Positions 20,401 through 27,300 of a stretch of DNA of 64,000 nucleotides are shown one piece after another. Under the pieces are notes generated by a model. It saw only the letters and a program-made list of their open reading frames with translations, ran no database searches and was not told the DNA's origin. Position numbers and translations under genes: made by a program. Source of the DNA: Anticarsia gemmatalis (taxonomy: Eukaryota > Arthropoda > Insecta > Lepidoptera > Erebidae); contig NC_134757.1 of assembly GCF_050436995.1 (NCBI RefSeq), positions 10,242,501 through 10,306,500 on the forward strand, in the 5' to 3' direction. Within the stretch, counting starts at the first letter, position 1, and every line of letters begins with the position of its first letter.

Positions 20401-20954
20401 CATATTTGTTATTGTTTATGTATAATTTGGAGGCTTTAAACAACAAACAATTAACCTATGTACACTAAACCTAAGTTCAATATAACCTCTAAACTACTAA
20501 TAAGTAGTGTTGATAAGTATCAATGAGGCTTTATCTTTAAACTTTACAGCTGTCTATACAGTCAAAATATCAAATTATAACTAGGAAAAATTGTATTTTT
20601 ATCAAAGGTAGATATTGGGTACTTTGTGTCTAATTAGAAATGTTATAATAATAGCTTTAGTTTCAGAGTAATTACTGCACCACTCTAGTATGCAATAGGA
20701 TTCAAATGAACCGTGAAAGTTAATTAGTATGCACAAGTCTCTTTGTTAAACAGATAGACATTATTATAGCTTTATTTATACTTAAGCTCTATTCTACGTA
20801 TTTATATCTGGTAGATTTGACAACTTACCGTATTTCCTAGGGTATAACTCAGGCTGCTTGGAGTCTCCACCTCACCCTTCGTAAGGTCCGCAGAACTCGT
20901 AAAGCCCCACGAGTAACCGAAGCCCGACACATTATTAGGAGTTGGCATACACAT
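8285..20954 (-). CDS. Multi-C2H2 zinc-finger protein with Gln-rich tracts (whole gene, 16 coding exons plus one alternative)
   Basis: A nuclear DNA-binding regulator is inferred from eleven standard C2H2 fingers (C-x2-C-x12-H-x3/5-H) and one degenerate finger. Coding exons in order: 20954-20829, 19767-19542, 18869-18580, 18226-18088, 15530-15373 (5a) or 15343-15186 (5b), 14895-14752, 14291-14104, 13717-13417, 13156-13070, 12725-12608, 12053-11989, 11906-11809, 11460-11340, 10657-10463, 9082-8913 and 8402-8285. All introns are GT-AG, and the phases sum to 848 codons including the stop. Layout: fingers 1-8 about residues 237-456, a Gln/Ala tract 465-509, finger 9 plus a degenerate one about 541-593, fingers 11-12 about 628-682, a second Gln-rich tract 688-725 and a C-terminal tail. 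Exons 4, 7, 10 and 15 are much more GC-rich than exons 2, 3 and 11. I cannot assign an orthologue with confidence, so no symbol is given. Confidence 0.88.
8403..8912 (-). other. Intron 15 with an internal hairpin
   Basis: The intron is 510 bp, from donor AG|GTACTA to acceptor CACAG. It contains an inverted repeat (8517-8535 with 8541-8559) of 19-bp arms, one mismatch and a 5-nt loop. The remainder is featureless and AT-rich. Confidence 0.7.
8913..9082 (-). CDS. Zinc-finger gene, exon 15
   Basis: The exon encodes about 56 residues including VIGNQIVVGAVGVGRRLVAP, with no finger. It is extremely GC-rich. The acceptor with the best pyrimidine tract is TTTGTTCTGTAG at 9083. A second in-frame AG 21 nt further on (before GTG ATC) could shorten the exon by seven codons. 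The exon ends in phase 2 (AG|) and joins exon 16 in frame. Confidence 0.78.
9419..9490. mobile_element. Short palindromic MITE relic, unit 1
   Basis: The ends GCTTGCTTCACACATAT and ATATGTGTGTAGCAAGC are imperfect inverted repeats about 17 bp long, around a 38-bp centre. It is related to the unit at 10044-10118. It is too short to assign to a superfamily. Confidence 0.5.
10044..10118. mobile_element. Short palindromic MITE relic, unit 2
   Basis: It is related to the 9419 unit: CATACATATTCGG at one end, CCGAGCATGTGTGTATCAAG at the other, and a GC-rich centre. Flanks ATTCAT and ATGAAT form an extra inverted match. It is diverged and inactive. Confidence 0.45.
10463..10657 (-). CDS. Zinc-finger gene, exon 14 (second Gln-rich tract)
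   Basis: The exon encodes about 65 residues: QVQPVTQQAQQQVVQQAAQ leading into an almost pure Gln run mixed with Val and His, then NSLELDQDHQATHIQ. CAA and CAG alternate, so the tract is not a pure triplet repeat. The acceptor is a tandem TAGCAG (NAGNAG), so one Gln codon may be optional. The donor is weak: CAA|GTGGTT at 10463 is preferred, and GTG|GTTCGT at 10460 would add one Val; both keep the frame. The complementary Leu-rich frame on the plus strand is an artefact. Confidence 0.8.
10658..11339 (-). other. Intron 13, mostly one MITE
   Basis: The intron is 682 bp, from donor ACT|GTTAGT after exon 13 to a tandem acceptor. More than half of it is the 356-bp element at 10865-11220. If it is retained, translation would stop seven codons into the intron. 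Confidence 0.7.
10865..11220. mobile_element. Harbinger-like MITE (356 bp) with TTA target duplication
   Basis: The terminal inverted repeats GGCAGTTGTCCCACCGCC and GGCGGTGGGACAAGTGCC differ at one position, with similarity continuing inward (AACGA / TCGTC). Both sides carry TTA (10862-10864 and 11221-11223), as expected for PIF/Harbinger. The left half is filled with repeated GCGAGT / CGAGTG words. There is no transposase. Confidence 0.75.
11340..11460 (-). CDS. Zinc-finger gene, exon 13 (end of finger 11, all of finger 12)
   Basis: The first two codons complete the last His of finger 11 (HQRRH across the junction). Then comes a linker PDGSCTLRTHV and finger 12, CDQCGKAFFQKNHLMLH-x3-H, followed by MDLPPRT. 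The exon begins in phase 2 and ends in phase 0. The donor ACT|GTTAGT matches the donor used by exon 9. Confidence 0.87.
11571..11720 (+). repeat. LINE 3'-tail fragment in intron 12
   Basis: GTGAAGGAAAACATCCTACA, later GAGAAGAGACCCTTGCTCAG and AGTGGGACAACAATGGGTTA, are landmarks of a very common lepidopteran non-LTR tail. It is in sense orientation on the plus strand, opposite to the host gene. A 104-codon frame across it (11503-11817) is not a gene. Confidence 0.6.
11809..11906 (-). CDS. Zinc-finger gene, exon 12 (finger 11)
   Basis: The exon encodes NHHVTPPRPKIHF and finger 11, CGECGKGFAAKHGLLAHQR, whose final His is in exon 13. Phase 0 in, phase 2 out. The finger spacing C-x2-C-x12-H-x3-H is met only by this splice, which supports both junctions. 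Confidence 0.87.
11989..12053 (-). CDS. Zinc-finger gene, exon 11 (short linker exon)
   Basis: A 65-nt exon encodes QPIQIISSNPNNVVHTQVIA plus flanking residues. The first codon (His) is split with exon 10 and could be the last ligand of the degenerate finger there. Ile/Val/Gln/Asn composition resembles activation-type linkers of insect zinc-finger factors (inference). The acceptor TTTTTCAG and donor ACG|GTGAGT are strong. Confidence 0.82.
12054..12607 (-). other. Intron 10, mostly a GC-rich MITE
   Basis: The intron is 554 bp. It contains the 302-bp GC-rich element at 12246-12547; the remainder is unremarkable. Several long frames called here on both strands come from the element's composition, not from genes. 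Confidence 0.65.
12246..12547. mobile_element. GC-rich MITE with perfect 20-bp terminal inverted repeats
   Basis: GCATTCGCTGCGTTAAGCGG at 12246-12265 is the exact reverse complement of 12528-12547. The 302-bp element is rich in CpG within an AT-rich intron. No clear target-site duplication is visible and there is no coding content, so the superfamily is unknown. Confidence 0.75.
12608..12725 (-). CDS. Zinc-finger gene, exon 10 (end of finger 9, degenerate finger)
   Basis: EALSLHVRLH completes finger 9 begun in exon 9. AGDRTCVTDLCALTAALQPG follows, then LVAAHHATQ: a C-x4-C spacing and a His cluster suggest a decayed finger ending in exon 11. The exon is extremely GC-rich and ends in phase 1 at CAGC|GTACGT. 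Confidence 0.82.
12896..13017. mobile_element. Palindromic element with perfect 44-bp arms
   Basis: Positions 12896-12939 and 12974-13017 are exact reverse complements over all 44 bp, separated by 34 bp. The arms start AGGCTAAGTTCATATGATCG. The element sits in the 344-bp intron 9 and makes up a third of it. Transcribed RNA would form a very stable stem. The ATTA before it and TAAT after it suggest a foldback/MITE insertion. Confidence 0.85.
13070..13156 (-). CDS. Zinc-finger gene, exon 9 (start of finger 9)
   Basis: The exon encodes VIGADGQLVSEKTTPGYA and the first half of finger 9, CPECGSCFNTK. The intron falls right after the Lys at helix position 1, the same place as in finger 5. Phase 0 at both ends. 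Confidence 0.85.
13417..13717 (-). CDS. Zinc-finger gene, exon 8 (end of finger 7, finger 8, Gln/Ala tract)
   Basis: The first three residues complete finger 7 (HMKIH). Linker TGEGAVA and finger 8, CLECGEAFKCKSELQEH with an x5 His spacing, follow. After a short CLSASQSK linker comes a 45-residue tract: eight Gln, seven units of Ala-Gln-Gln-Gln, then Ala and eight Gln. Each Ala is exactly four residues from the next. The exon closes ATVIKQDDFKPQIVQ. The opposite-strand Leu frames are shadows of this tract. Confidence 0.88.
13718..14103 (-). other. Intron 7
   Basis: The intron is 386 bp, from donor AA|GTACGT to acceptor ATATTCCAG. Nothing notable is visible in it. Confidence 0.7.
14104..14291 (-). 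CDS. Zinc-finger gene, exon 7 (end of finger 5, finger 6, most of finger 7)
   Basis: EHLVMHSRFH completes finger 5. Linker GSLSPYV leads to finger 6, CGDCGVTFARKFQLVNH-x3-H; linker GRVPHA leads to finger 7, CPVCGKEFLQKRTLVAHMK, whose last His is in exon 8. Linkers deviate from TGEKP, so fingers 5-7 may bind DNA less rigidly than fingers 1-3 (inference). The exon is very GC-rich. Confidence 0.88.
14292..14751 (-). other. Intron 6 with a LINE-tail relic
   Basis: The intron is 460 bp. At about 14540-14640 a degraded LINE tail is recognisable by GGAGAGAAGAGCCTTACTCA and AGTGGGGCAG. It is related to 11571-11720. Confidence 0.5.
14752..14895 (-). CDS. Zinc-finger gene, exon 6 (completes finger 3, finger 4, start of finger 5)
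   Basis: The leading Val-His supplies the second His of finger 3 to whichever exon 5 variant is used (HSR|VH). Linker SRDRPFV is followed by finger 4, CNECGRGFPLKRHLVTHSKYH, linker AGERPYV and the first half of finger 5, CSDCGESFAQK. Phase 0 at both ends; this exon is the common acceptor for 5a and 5b. Confidence 0.9.
15186..15343 (-). CDS. Zinc-finger gene, alternative exon 5b (fingers 2 and 3, version b)
   Basis: 158 nt, the same length as 5a. It needs one upstream nucleotide (G from exon 4, making the TGERPH linker). It encodes finger 2b, CAHCGKAFARKHCLNTHLLLH, and finger 3b, CHECKMAFTLKHHLVTH up to SR; exon 6 adds VH. The acceptor is TTTATTATAG and the donor AGG|GTGAGT, stronger than that of 5a. 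The protein is 40/52 identical to 5a. It can replace 5a in frame but cannot follow it. Confidence 0.88.
15344..15372 (-). other. 29-nt spacer between the alternative exons 5a and 5b
   Basis: On the gene strand the spacer begins GTAAAA (the donor of 5a) and ends TTATAG (the acceptor of 5b). At 29 nt it is well under the minimum needed for spliceosome assembly, so 5a cannot be joined to 5b. If it were retained, the frame would read GTA AAA TAT ATA TAA, an immediate stop. Confidence 0.85.
15373..15530 (-). CDS. Zinc-finger gene, alternative exon 5a (fingers 2 and 3, version a)
   Basis: 158 nt, in the same phase as 5b. It encodes finger 2a, CVHCGKSFAHKHCLNTHLRLH, and finger 3a, CPDCKKAFTLKHHLLSH up to SR, completed by VH from exon 6. 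The acceptor CTCTGTTTCAG is better than that of 5b, but the donor CGG|GTAAAA is weaker. With exon 4 it forms the canonical TGERP linker. It differs from 5b at 12 of 52 residues. Confidence 0.9.
16389..16665 (-). mobile_element. Helitron, non-autonomous (Lep1-like)
   Basis: Read on the minus strand it begins TCTATACTAATATTATAAAG and ends GCGAAGTTGCGCGGGTCAGC, followed by TAT. Helitron hallmarks are the 5' TC, a GC hairpin near the 3' end and a CTAG-type terminus, here mutated. A (CAAA)n run occupies 16596-16637. It is the same family as 43590-43744 and 53443-53690. Confidence 0.75.
16962..17155 (+). repeat. Interspersed repeat fragment (SINE-like)
   Basis: It shares GGATGCAGCTGAATACCAGT and GCGACTGCCTATC-GACCTCC landmarks with 60307-60650, and has the same orientation. 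It is a common lepidopteran repeat and makes no protein. Confidence 0.6.
18088..18226 (-). CDS. Zinc-finger gene, exon 4 (finger 1)
   Basis: The exon encodes TELMNSNSMVTSQPPATVKE, then RPYT and finger 1, CGECGKSFLLKHHLTTH-x3-H, ending in T and the first base of Gly. That split Gly is completed by GT at the start of either exon 5 variant, giving TGERP. Finger 1's helix LKHHL is the same as in finger 3, so fingers 1 and 3 likely arose by internal duplication. Confidence 0.9.
18227..18579 (-). other. Intron 3
   Basis: The intron is 353 bp, from donor AAA|GTAAGT to acceptor GTATTCGCAG. No repeats or other signals are seen. Confidence 0.7.
18580..18869 (-). CDS. Zinc-finger gene, exon 3 (N-terminal, non-finger)
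   Basis: The exon encodes about 97 residues including PIQLTAEECNEILMKRALQ, an amphipathic segment, and a Gln/Thr/His-rich stretch ending HHLLHTKQEPGTANNSPK. The LTAEECNEILMKRA block looks like a short conserved helix and could bind a partner (inference). The KQEP motif fits a sumoylation consensus (psi-K-x-E) only loosely, since Thr precedes the Lys. Confidence 0.88.
18870..19541 (-). other. Intron 2
   Basis: The intron is 672 bp, from donor CAAA|GTGAGT to acceptor TTGTTTCAG. It is AT-rich with nothing recognisable. Confidence 0.7.
19542..19767 (-). CDS. Zinc-finger gene, exon 2 (N-terminal, non-finger)
   Basis: The exon encodes about 75 residues starting VSPETTLTVMSTNKPQVQEK, continuing with a Val/Thr/Ala-rich stretch and RRAMFVVNDAPAHTLNRVSQ. 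The acceptor TTTATTTCTCAG and donor A|GTGAGT are strong. Codon 118 is split with exon 3 (phase 1). Confidence 0.88.
19768..20828 (-). other. Intron 1
   Basis: The intron is 1061 bp, from donor ACG|GTAAGT to acceptor at 19768. It is AT-rich with no repeat or gene that I can identify. Confidence 0.7.
20829..20954 (-). CDS. Zinc-finger gene, exon 1 with start codon
   Basis: It encodes 42 residues: MCMPTPNNVSGFGYSWGF, then TSSADLTKGEVETPSSL and SYTLGNT. Two ATGs are in frame (20954 and 20948). The first is chosen because it has A at -3 and no upstream in-frame ATG is close. The aromatic SGFGYSWGF motif at the very N-terminus may be a short recruitment motif (inference). The donor ACG|GTAAGT is near consensus. 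Confidence 0.85.
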
Positions 20955-22060
20955 TTTTAACACTTAATATAATTCATTACATTTGAAAAATAAAATTCAC
21001 TAACACAAATTCACTATTTGATAGTAAACAAGAGTCCTCATGACAGTTTTATCATTACGAACATGTATGTACGCTTTCACTACTACAAACGCACAACGCA
21101 CCCATCGATCACAATGCCGACAAAAACGTTTGATCTATGTAAATTCATACTTATAGTGACTATCAATGACCGTCGAACATCAATTTACACGAGAAAATCC
21201 TCGTAAATTGGTCTAATGAACTCAATATAAAAGGCGGCATAGGACAACGACGCTACTAGCAAGACTGACACGCACATTATTTTTGAGAATTGTGGTGCTT
21301 TTTAGTTCACTGAACACATTATTGCACTTCATAATGTTATTTTAACACTAAAAAGTAGTATCAAATATCAGAAATTCAATTAAAATTCTCAATATCATGA
21401 AAACAATAATTTTGTCGCACACACAAAAAACCGGACGCCATTTTATTCGATTGTTTATGGTCAATTGTGATTTTTAAATTCAACTCATTCACGTAGCAAT
21501 GACAAATTATTAAGTCATCAGTTTAATTACACAGTTGATATTTTTATTAGTTTTTGAATAAATATTATTTACTAAAACGTAAATTGACTAAAGTTTCACT
21601 GTTTAAGCTTACTTTTACCTGTAGAGTTAACTGCAAAATTTAAACAAGTCAAGAAAAATTACTTTAAAAGTTCCAAAATACTTTTGTGTCTATGATTTGT
21701 GTACCACAATTTTTTAATTCTTTTGGAAGTTTTGTTTACTTTTTATATTGATACCTATTTTCGTATACAAAATTCGGCAAAATGACGAAAGAATATTTCG
21801 TCTCTTTTATGTTCAATTTACAGTGAACAGTTTTGGTGCAAAATTATTCGTCTCAATTTCGTATGGGCACTTCACTAAACGTAAATGACCTAACTGTCAA
21901 AATAAAATCATCGAATTTGTCAATCTCACCAACTTGTAAATTCGATCGTCGTAAAATATAAAATAAGCTGTTCGCAAAGTTCAACATTATATGAGTTAAC
22001 GTTAAGACTGTAGATAAATTTAAATTTCGTGAGAAAGTAGTTAATATTACAACAGACGCC
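20955..22060. promoter_or_regulatory. Shared promoter region between divergent genes
   Basis: 1106 bp separate the two start codons. A TATAAAAG on the plus strand at 21226-21233 could serve a rightward promoter. Insect initiator-like TCAGT words on the minus strand at 21268-21264 and 21314-21310 could serve the zinc-finger gene. None is proven. The ATG of CSN7 has the favourable context GACGCCATGAA. Confidence 0.5.
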
Positions 22061-22255
22061 ATGAATCCGATGTCAATGGACAGAGATGAACCATCTTCAT
22101 TGTTATCGTTTTCTACCAACCACCCTTTGGAACAGTTTGTGTTGTTAGCTAAAGGAGCAAAGGGATCAGCATGTGCAGAGCTTATAAAGCAAGTTTTGGA
22201 TGCCCCCGGTGTTCACGTATTTGGTGAACTCCTCGAAATGCCGAATATCAAGGAG
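22061..22255 (+). CDS. CSN7: CSN7 exon 1
   Basis: 65 codons from the ATG to NIKE|GTTATC. Three in-frame ATGs lie within the first six codons (22061, 22070, 22076). The first is used for its good context. Phase 0 at the 3' end. Confidence 0.94.
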
Positions 22256-24327
22256 GTTATCTTTTTTTCTTTTTGCGACTACTATTGTAACTATGAATCT
22301 GATATAGCGTCATTTCTTGTTAAATTATCGATTTTAGCAAAGCAAACTATGCTCGTGCTCATGGTTTTAGTTTATGACTAAATATTTGTTGTGTATGTGT
22401 AGGTATTTCGTAAGTTTGTTTCTTAGGACTGAACATAGGATGACTATAAAATATGTAGTTCGTGTTTTAGATTAGATAAAGTTCTAGAATACCATTTAAA
22501 ACTAATTCCTTTTGTAATCTACTAGTTTTAAATGCACTGGCCAAATGTTTTCATTGCACACATTTTATTTATTTTTAAACCCTTTGTCTTTGATTATGAT
22601 TGCATCTTGTGCCTTATAAAACGAACATATTTTTAATGTTTCAAAGACTCTGATATCACAAATTATACAGTAAACATCTGAAACACTGAATTTTAACTAT
22701 GATTGTAGAATAAACCAAATCTACAATACTTTGCAAACCCCCTATCTAATCAGAATAATTTCTAACCAACATGTCTATAATTTCAGCTTGAAGTCGGCAC
22801 ATATGCTCCTCACTTCAGGACTCTCAACCTCTTTGCATATGGAACATACAAAGACTATCTTGAGAATAAGTCAGACTATCTAGAACTGACTCCCGCTCAA
22901 TGCAAGAAGTTGCAACACTTAACTATTGCAACTCTTGCCACTCAAGAAAAGTGCATCCCTTACAGTGTATTGCTCAAAGAACTTGATATCAAGAATGTTA
23001 GGGACTTGGAAGATCTTATTATTGAAGCTATTTATGCAGGTGAGATAGTTTTATAACCATTTTCTTACGTATTCTTATTGATCAATTATATTCTATCTTT
23101 ACGCCTTAAATTAAGGATCTCTATTATTTATTGTACTCACGACTTTTTTAAAATTATAGCTGAAGAGTACCCATGCTTCTATTGAGAGTCTATCGACTTC
23201 TGCTTCTATAAAAACAGTAATGTTGAAGTTAAATTTTGATATCTAAACATATTTTCAGCTGTACTGATTTTATCCCAGTAATTTAAGAAAAAAATCACAA
23301 AATAAAATTTGATGTCATCCTTTTTAAACATTTATTTATTTTTGCCAATAAAACAGAATACTAATTCATATACCCGATCTCACCTCTTTCCAGACATAAT
23401 CCATGGCAAGTTGGATCAAGAATGCAAGCGTGTGGAGGTCGACGTCGCTCTCGGCCGGGACGCGCGCCTCGAGGACGCGGCATCCATCGCTGACGTACTG
23501 GCTGACTGGTGCAATGCCTGCGAGACCGTCCTCAGCTCTGTAGACAGACACATACAGAGAGCCAACCACCATAAGCAAAGGGCTATCCGACACCAACAGG
23601 CTATTGAACAAGAGGTTTGTTTTATGAAAGTATTCTGCGCACTTAACAGACATGTCTCAATGAATAAAACTAACATGGCTTAAATGTATTATTTTACTTA
23701 CTAATGTGAAATCAAAACAATTAGAATTAAGTATAATTTATTAAGAATGCCAAAGAAAATTGTAAATTTATTTCGATTTAGGTATTTATTGTGATTAAAA
23801 ACCCTAATGTCTAGGCATGCCACTGTTAGTTGTTGGGTATTTTTGAAGGTTTAAAACATTAAAAAAAGCTGTGATCTCTCATAATATGGTGTGATGGCCA
23901 TCTTAACAATTGCATGCCTATAAGTTTTAGAAAGTTAAGCTTACTAATTAATAATCCTAATTATATTTTACAATGCTGGACTGAAGTAGAATAAGTTGTA
24001 AAAAGTATAGTAAGAAGTACTTTTTATTTTGATCTCATTTTCATATGCTTTTTGGTTTACAAAAAACTATTTGGAAGCTACTCCAGTCCACCAAACCACA
24101 GCATTGATTGATTTAAAATCGGTCATACTTTAAAAGCAAAGCTACTTTCTGTAAATGTAAATTTTCAGATCATTTACATAAAGAAAACGCTGAAAACTCA
24201 GGCAGAGAGCGAAGACTCGGCATCGGGTGGTTGTACGGAGACACATTCTGCACCGAAAAAGAACTCTGGCAAAGGCAAAACGCATCACCCGCGTAACGCC
24301 GCGAAGTTCTGGCAAAAGAACACATAA
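22061..24327 (+). CDS. CSN7: COP9 signalosome complex subunit 7 (whole gene, 4 coding exons, 275 aa)
   Basis: CSN7 is a PCI-domain scaffold subunit of the COP9 signalosome, the nuclear/cytosolic complex that removes NEDD8 from cullin-RING ligases. Exons 22061-22255, 22787-23039, 23394-23614 and 24169-24327 join in phase to 275 codons plus stop, close to the human COPS7A length. Recognisable conserved blocks are LEQFVLLAK, KQVLDAPGVHVFGELLEMPN, LFAYGTYKDYL, CIPYSVLL, VRDLEDLIIEAIYADIIHGK, LDQ...VEVD.ALGRD and ADWCNACETVLSSV. The PCI domain fills roughly residues 15-160, a helical dimerisation region follows to about 225, and the basic tail ends AAKFWQKNT, like the AKIWSKSN end of the human protein. 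Divergent to the zinc-finger gene. Confidence 0.96.
22256..22786 (+). other. CSN7 intron 1
   Basis: 531 bp, from GTTATC to TATAATTTCAG. No repeat is recognised. Translation into the intron gives the 106-codon frame that ends at 22381. Confidence 0.8.
22787..23039 (+). CDS. CSN7: CSN7 exon 2 (core of PCI domain)
   Basis: It encodes LEVGTYAPHFRTLNLFAYGT through LEDLIIEAIYA and the first base of Asp. This is the winged-helix half of the PCI domain. The donor G|GTGAGA is strong. Confidence 0.95.
23040..23393 (+). other. CSN7 intron 2
   Basis: 354 bp, with acceptor CACCTCTTTCCAG. Nothing else is seen in it. Confidence 0.8.
23394..23614 (+). CDS. CSN7: CSN7 exon 3
   Basis: It completes Asp and encodes IIHGKLDQECKRVEVDVALG through RANHHKQRAIRHQQAIEQE. 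This covers the end of the PCI fold and the start of the C-terminal helix used in the signalosome helical bundle. Phase 0 at the 3' end. Confidence 0.95.
23615..24168 (+). other. CSN7 intron 3
   Basis: 554 bp, with donor GAG|GTTTGT and acceptor AAATTTTCAG. No repeats are recognised. Confidence 0.8.
24169..24327 (+). CDS. CSN7: CSN7 exon 4 (C-terminal tail)
   Basis: IIYIKKTLKTQ, then a Ser/Glu-rich acidic stretch, then a Lys/Gly/His-rich basic tail ending AAKFWQKNT and TAA at 24325-24327. The acidic-then-basic arrangement matches other animal CSN7 tails. Confidence 0.93.
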   Translation: MIYIKKTLKTQAESEDSASGGCTETHSAPKKNSGKGKTHHPRNAAKFWQKNT

Positions 24328-24386
24328 CCCCAGCCATCCTGTAATCATAGATATAAAAAAAAATGTAATTTGTGATACTGTCTGTT

Positions 24387-24392
24387 AATAAA
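24387..24392 (+). terminator. CSN7: CSN7 poly(A) signal
   Basis: AATAAA lies 60 nt after the stop, followed within 25-35 nt by a T-rich stretch (TTCTCTTTTTTTCGG), the usual downstream element. Confidence 0.75.
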
Positions 24393-24399
24393 CTCTAAG

Positions 24400-27300
24400 T
24401 ATGCTACTCATTCTCTTTTTTTCGGTTTTTTATTTTTGTTTGAATACCCCTTTCCGACTTAAGCATGATGTTCTAATTAATCTCCACTTCAATATTCAAA
24501 TATTAGATGTACGCCACCTCTAGAGTACGAGACTTTGTAGTTATGCGATACTTCAAAAACAAAGTAATCATCCGACATGAAATCAGAGCTAAATAAAAAC
24601 ATAACTTTCCAATAGAACAGCTGATAGTTTTCTGTTGAGAGAAATGTCAGGCTGAAAACTACCACTATGATTAAATAAATTATAGGGTAACACTGATGAC
24701 ATTTTGACAACTCTTCGAATATTTTGTATTCAAAATAGAAAATTAGAAATATAGGTAAGCTATCTTTTATCTAATATTTTCTTTGAGAAAACATGATAAC
24801 TATGAGCAAAGGAAAACAGAAAGAGCCAACAATTATTATGTACGTAATCGAAGCGACTCCAGAATAGTGAAAAATAGGAGCCCTATTTTTTATAATTCAT
24901 TCAGAGATTCACGCAAACATTCTTAATCCCCAAACAAACTCATTTTAATCTATTGCTGAATCGTTAAAATAATAACAATTGATGATTCTCCTAATCTTTT
25001 CTAAGAGCAATTCTATTTGAAGCTACTTAAGATATCATTATTTTTGAATTTTTGAAATCAAATTGTTTGAGTATACATTCGTTGCTAAATCATCACATCA
25101 GGCGTCTAACTATTTTCTTGAAAAGTGTATGCTAATAACGTAAACTGTAAAATCATTTGTTAGGCACTTTACTTATGTCAGTTATGTCTATGTCTATCTG
25201 AAATAAACATAACTGGATTAGATTCTACCCCAAAATAATAGATTTTGTAGACTTAGATGCTGCAACCCAACGAACAAAACGTCAAATGTGGGAGTAGGAC
25301 AAAACTGCGTGGTGTTCTAGGCTAGCGACCGAGAGGGCGAATCTCCAGCGAAGTGAAGCGGCGAGTTTGCCCGACATGAAGTACCGAGACTGTTTTGTTG
25401 ACGCAGAAGCGCAGCAAATAAAGTGCGCAGGCAGTGCAACGATTATCACATTCGCAGGCCTCTAAATAGTGATGTAAATAACACATAAAATGTATTGTAT
25501 CGTAAACATTGATCATGTAAAGTACTTACGACGTTACTGTCGCAAATAAAAAGGTTTCTAAACCGAGTGTCGTGATAATTCACAGCACCATAGCAACGGA
25601 ACAGTGAAAAACTACGACACAAGTGACCGTCGCGTTTTACACAATGATACCGTGATAAATCATAATAATTAATAGACAATACTGTTATACAAAGAGACTC
25701 TTGTTCACCGGAGTGCCACAACTCGAGGGCCTTCGTGTATTGGATGAACAGAAAGGCAAGTACTAGGTTGCCCTTTGTTAGGTCGTATATATTCATCTTT
25801 CACGTAGGACGGCCGATATTCATGGTCAACACTGTTTACTCAATACTCTGATCGGTTGTCATGTAGCTGTGCTATAATGATATTCGATTGCTGCGCATAT
25901 GCCTGACAAAACATGCATCATTTGGAATGTTTGGAGTTACAAAATGAACGATACAAATAGTTTGTCACGAAATATCTACTCAATACATCAATTTATTCGC
26001 TCAGTCAATGGATTAGAATCGATACATTCTCATGTACTTGTAGTAATAATGATGTTTTGTGTGTTGTATGTAGCGTGTTATGTTTGTGTGCGAGTTGGGT
26101 TGATGTTCTTTGTTGTTGGAGCTGTCAGCTGTTCGCGCGGGGAGCGCGGGGCGGAGCGAGCAACTAGTCAGACTGGTCCCGCGCGCGCGCCTTGCATTAC
26201 AGATTACATTATTCCACCGACCCTCGGCTATTCGCTCTTTTTCAACCTTTTGTTACACCTATCCCTTTAACCAAATAACAGCTCTATAAAGGATGTTTTA
26301 TTGCCCTACCTAACTGAAGTGTAACATCAAAGGCGGCGAGCACGCGACCGATTCTTTGTCGCGCAATACAATAAATAATTTATGAAAGCCCTGGTGTTTG
26401 ATAAAAAATCAGGTAAAGCGAATTACAAAATAACCTTCCAGCAGTATCTGTTGTTACGGAACGTTTAGGGAAAACTGGCTGCGAGCCAACAACATTAAAT
26501 GCTCACAAAAAGCTTGAATACCCAGTACCTATTTGTTAAAGCGCTTTAGATAAGTATTGAAATGATTGTGACCTTAACACACTAACGTAGCTACATTTGA
26601 ACGAATAAAACACGCCGTTTCACACATCGGACTATCATATTTCTAACCAGTTTTATCTGGTAGTTGCTACAGCACTTGTAGTAAATCAATTTTATGAAAT
26701 GGACTGACTCGACAATTGGAAATTTCTAGAAGTACTGGCGAAATGTAGATGTTGCAATAGAAACCAGACACATATCTCATTTTAACGTTCAAACACTTGT
26801 CTTGTAAGTTATCATTTGAACAAGCTATGGTATGGTTGAGGAAACTTGGAGCATGCATCGGTGAAGTTAGATCCTTTGTGAAACTTGGGCGTAGGAGCAG
26901 AAATAATTCCTACATTTAGGTACCTACGGCAAGTTTCCTTTATTGGTTTTCTCGTTTGACGAGTGTATTAAAAGTTGTGCAATTTTTACTGTATTGTGAG
27001 CACAAACGTATGCGTTTATATTAAAAGTTTTCAGCGGCACAGGGGAAATTAACAGCTAGTTTTTTTGTGGCTGTAGACGACACATTTACGTGATAGGGAT
27101 CTATCGTAAAGTTACCGAGGGAAAACTCTATCATGAAACGAAACGTGAATAGTTAAATGGGGAGAACAGGGATGTTTCAGCAATCAAGAGTGGTTGCTAA
27201 TAATGTAGAAGTAGTTATTATAGTGGATGTTAATACATTAGTATTTATTCTTTTCGGCTCGGGACGCGGACGGCTCTTTGCTATCTAAATAAATCTACAT

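Noticed and set aside
23366..23676. Minus-strand frames of 86-95 codons
   Set aside because: Antisense of CSN7 exon 3, whose sense frame matches the family throughout.
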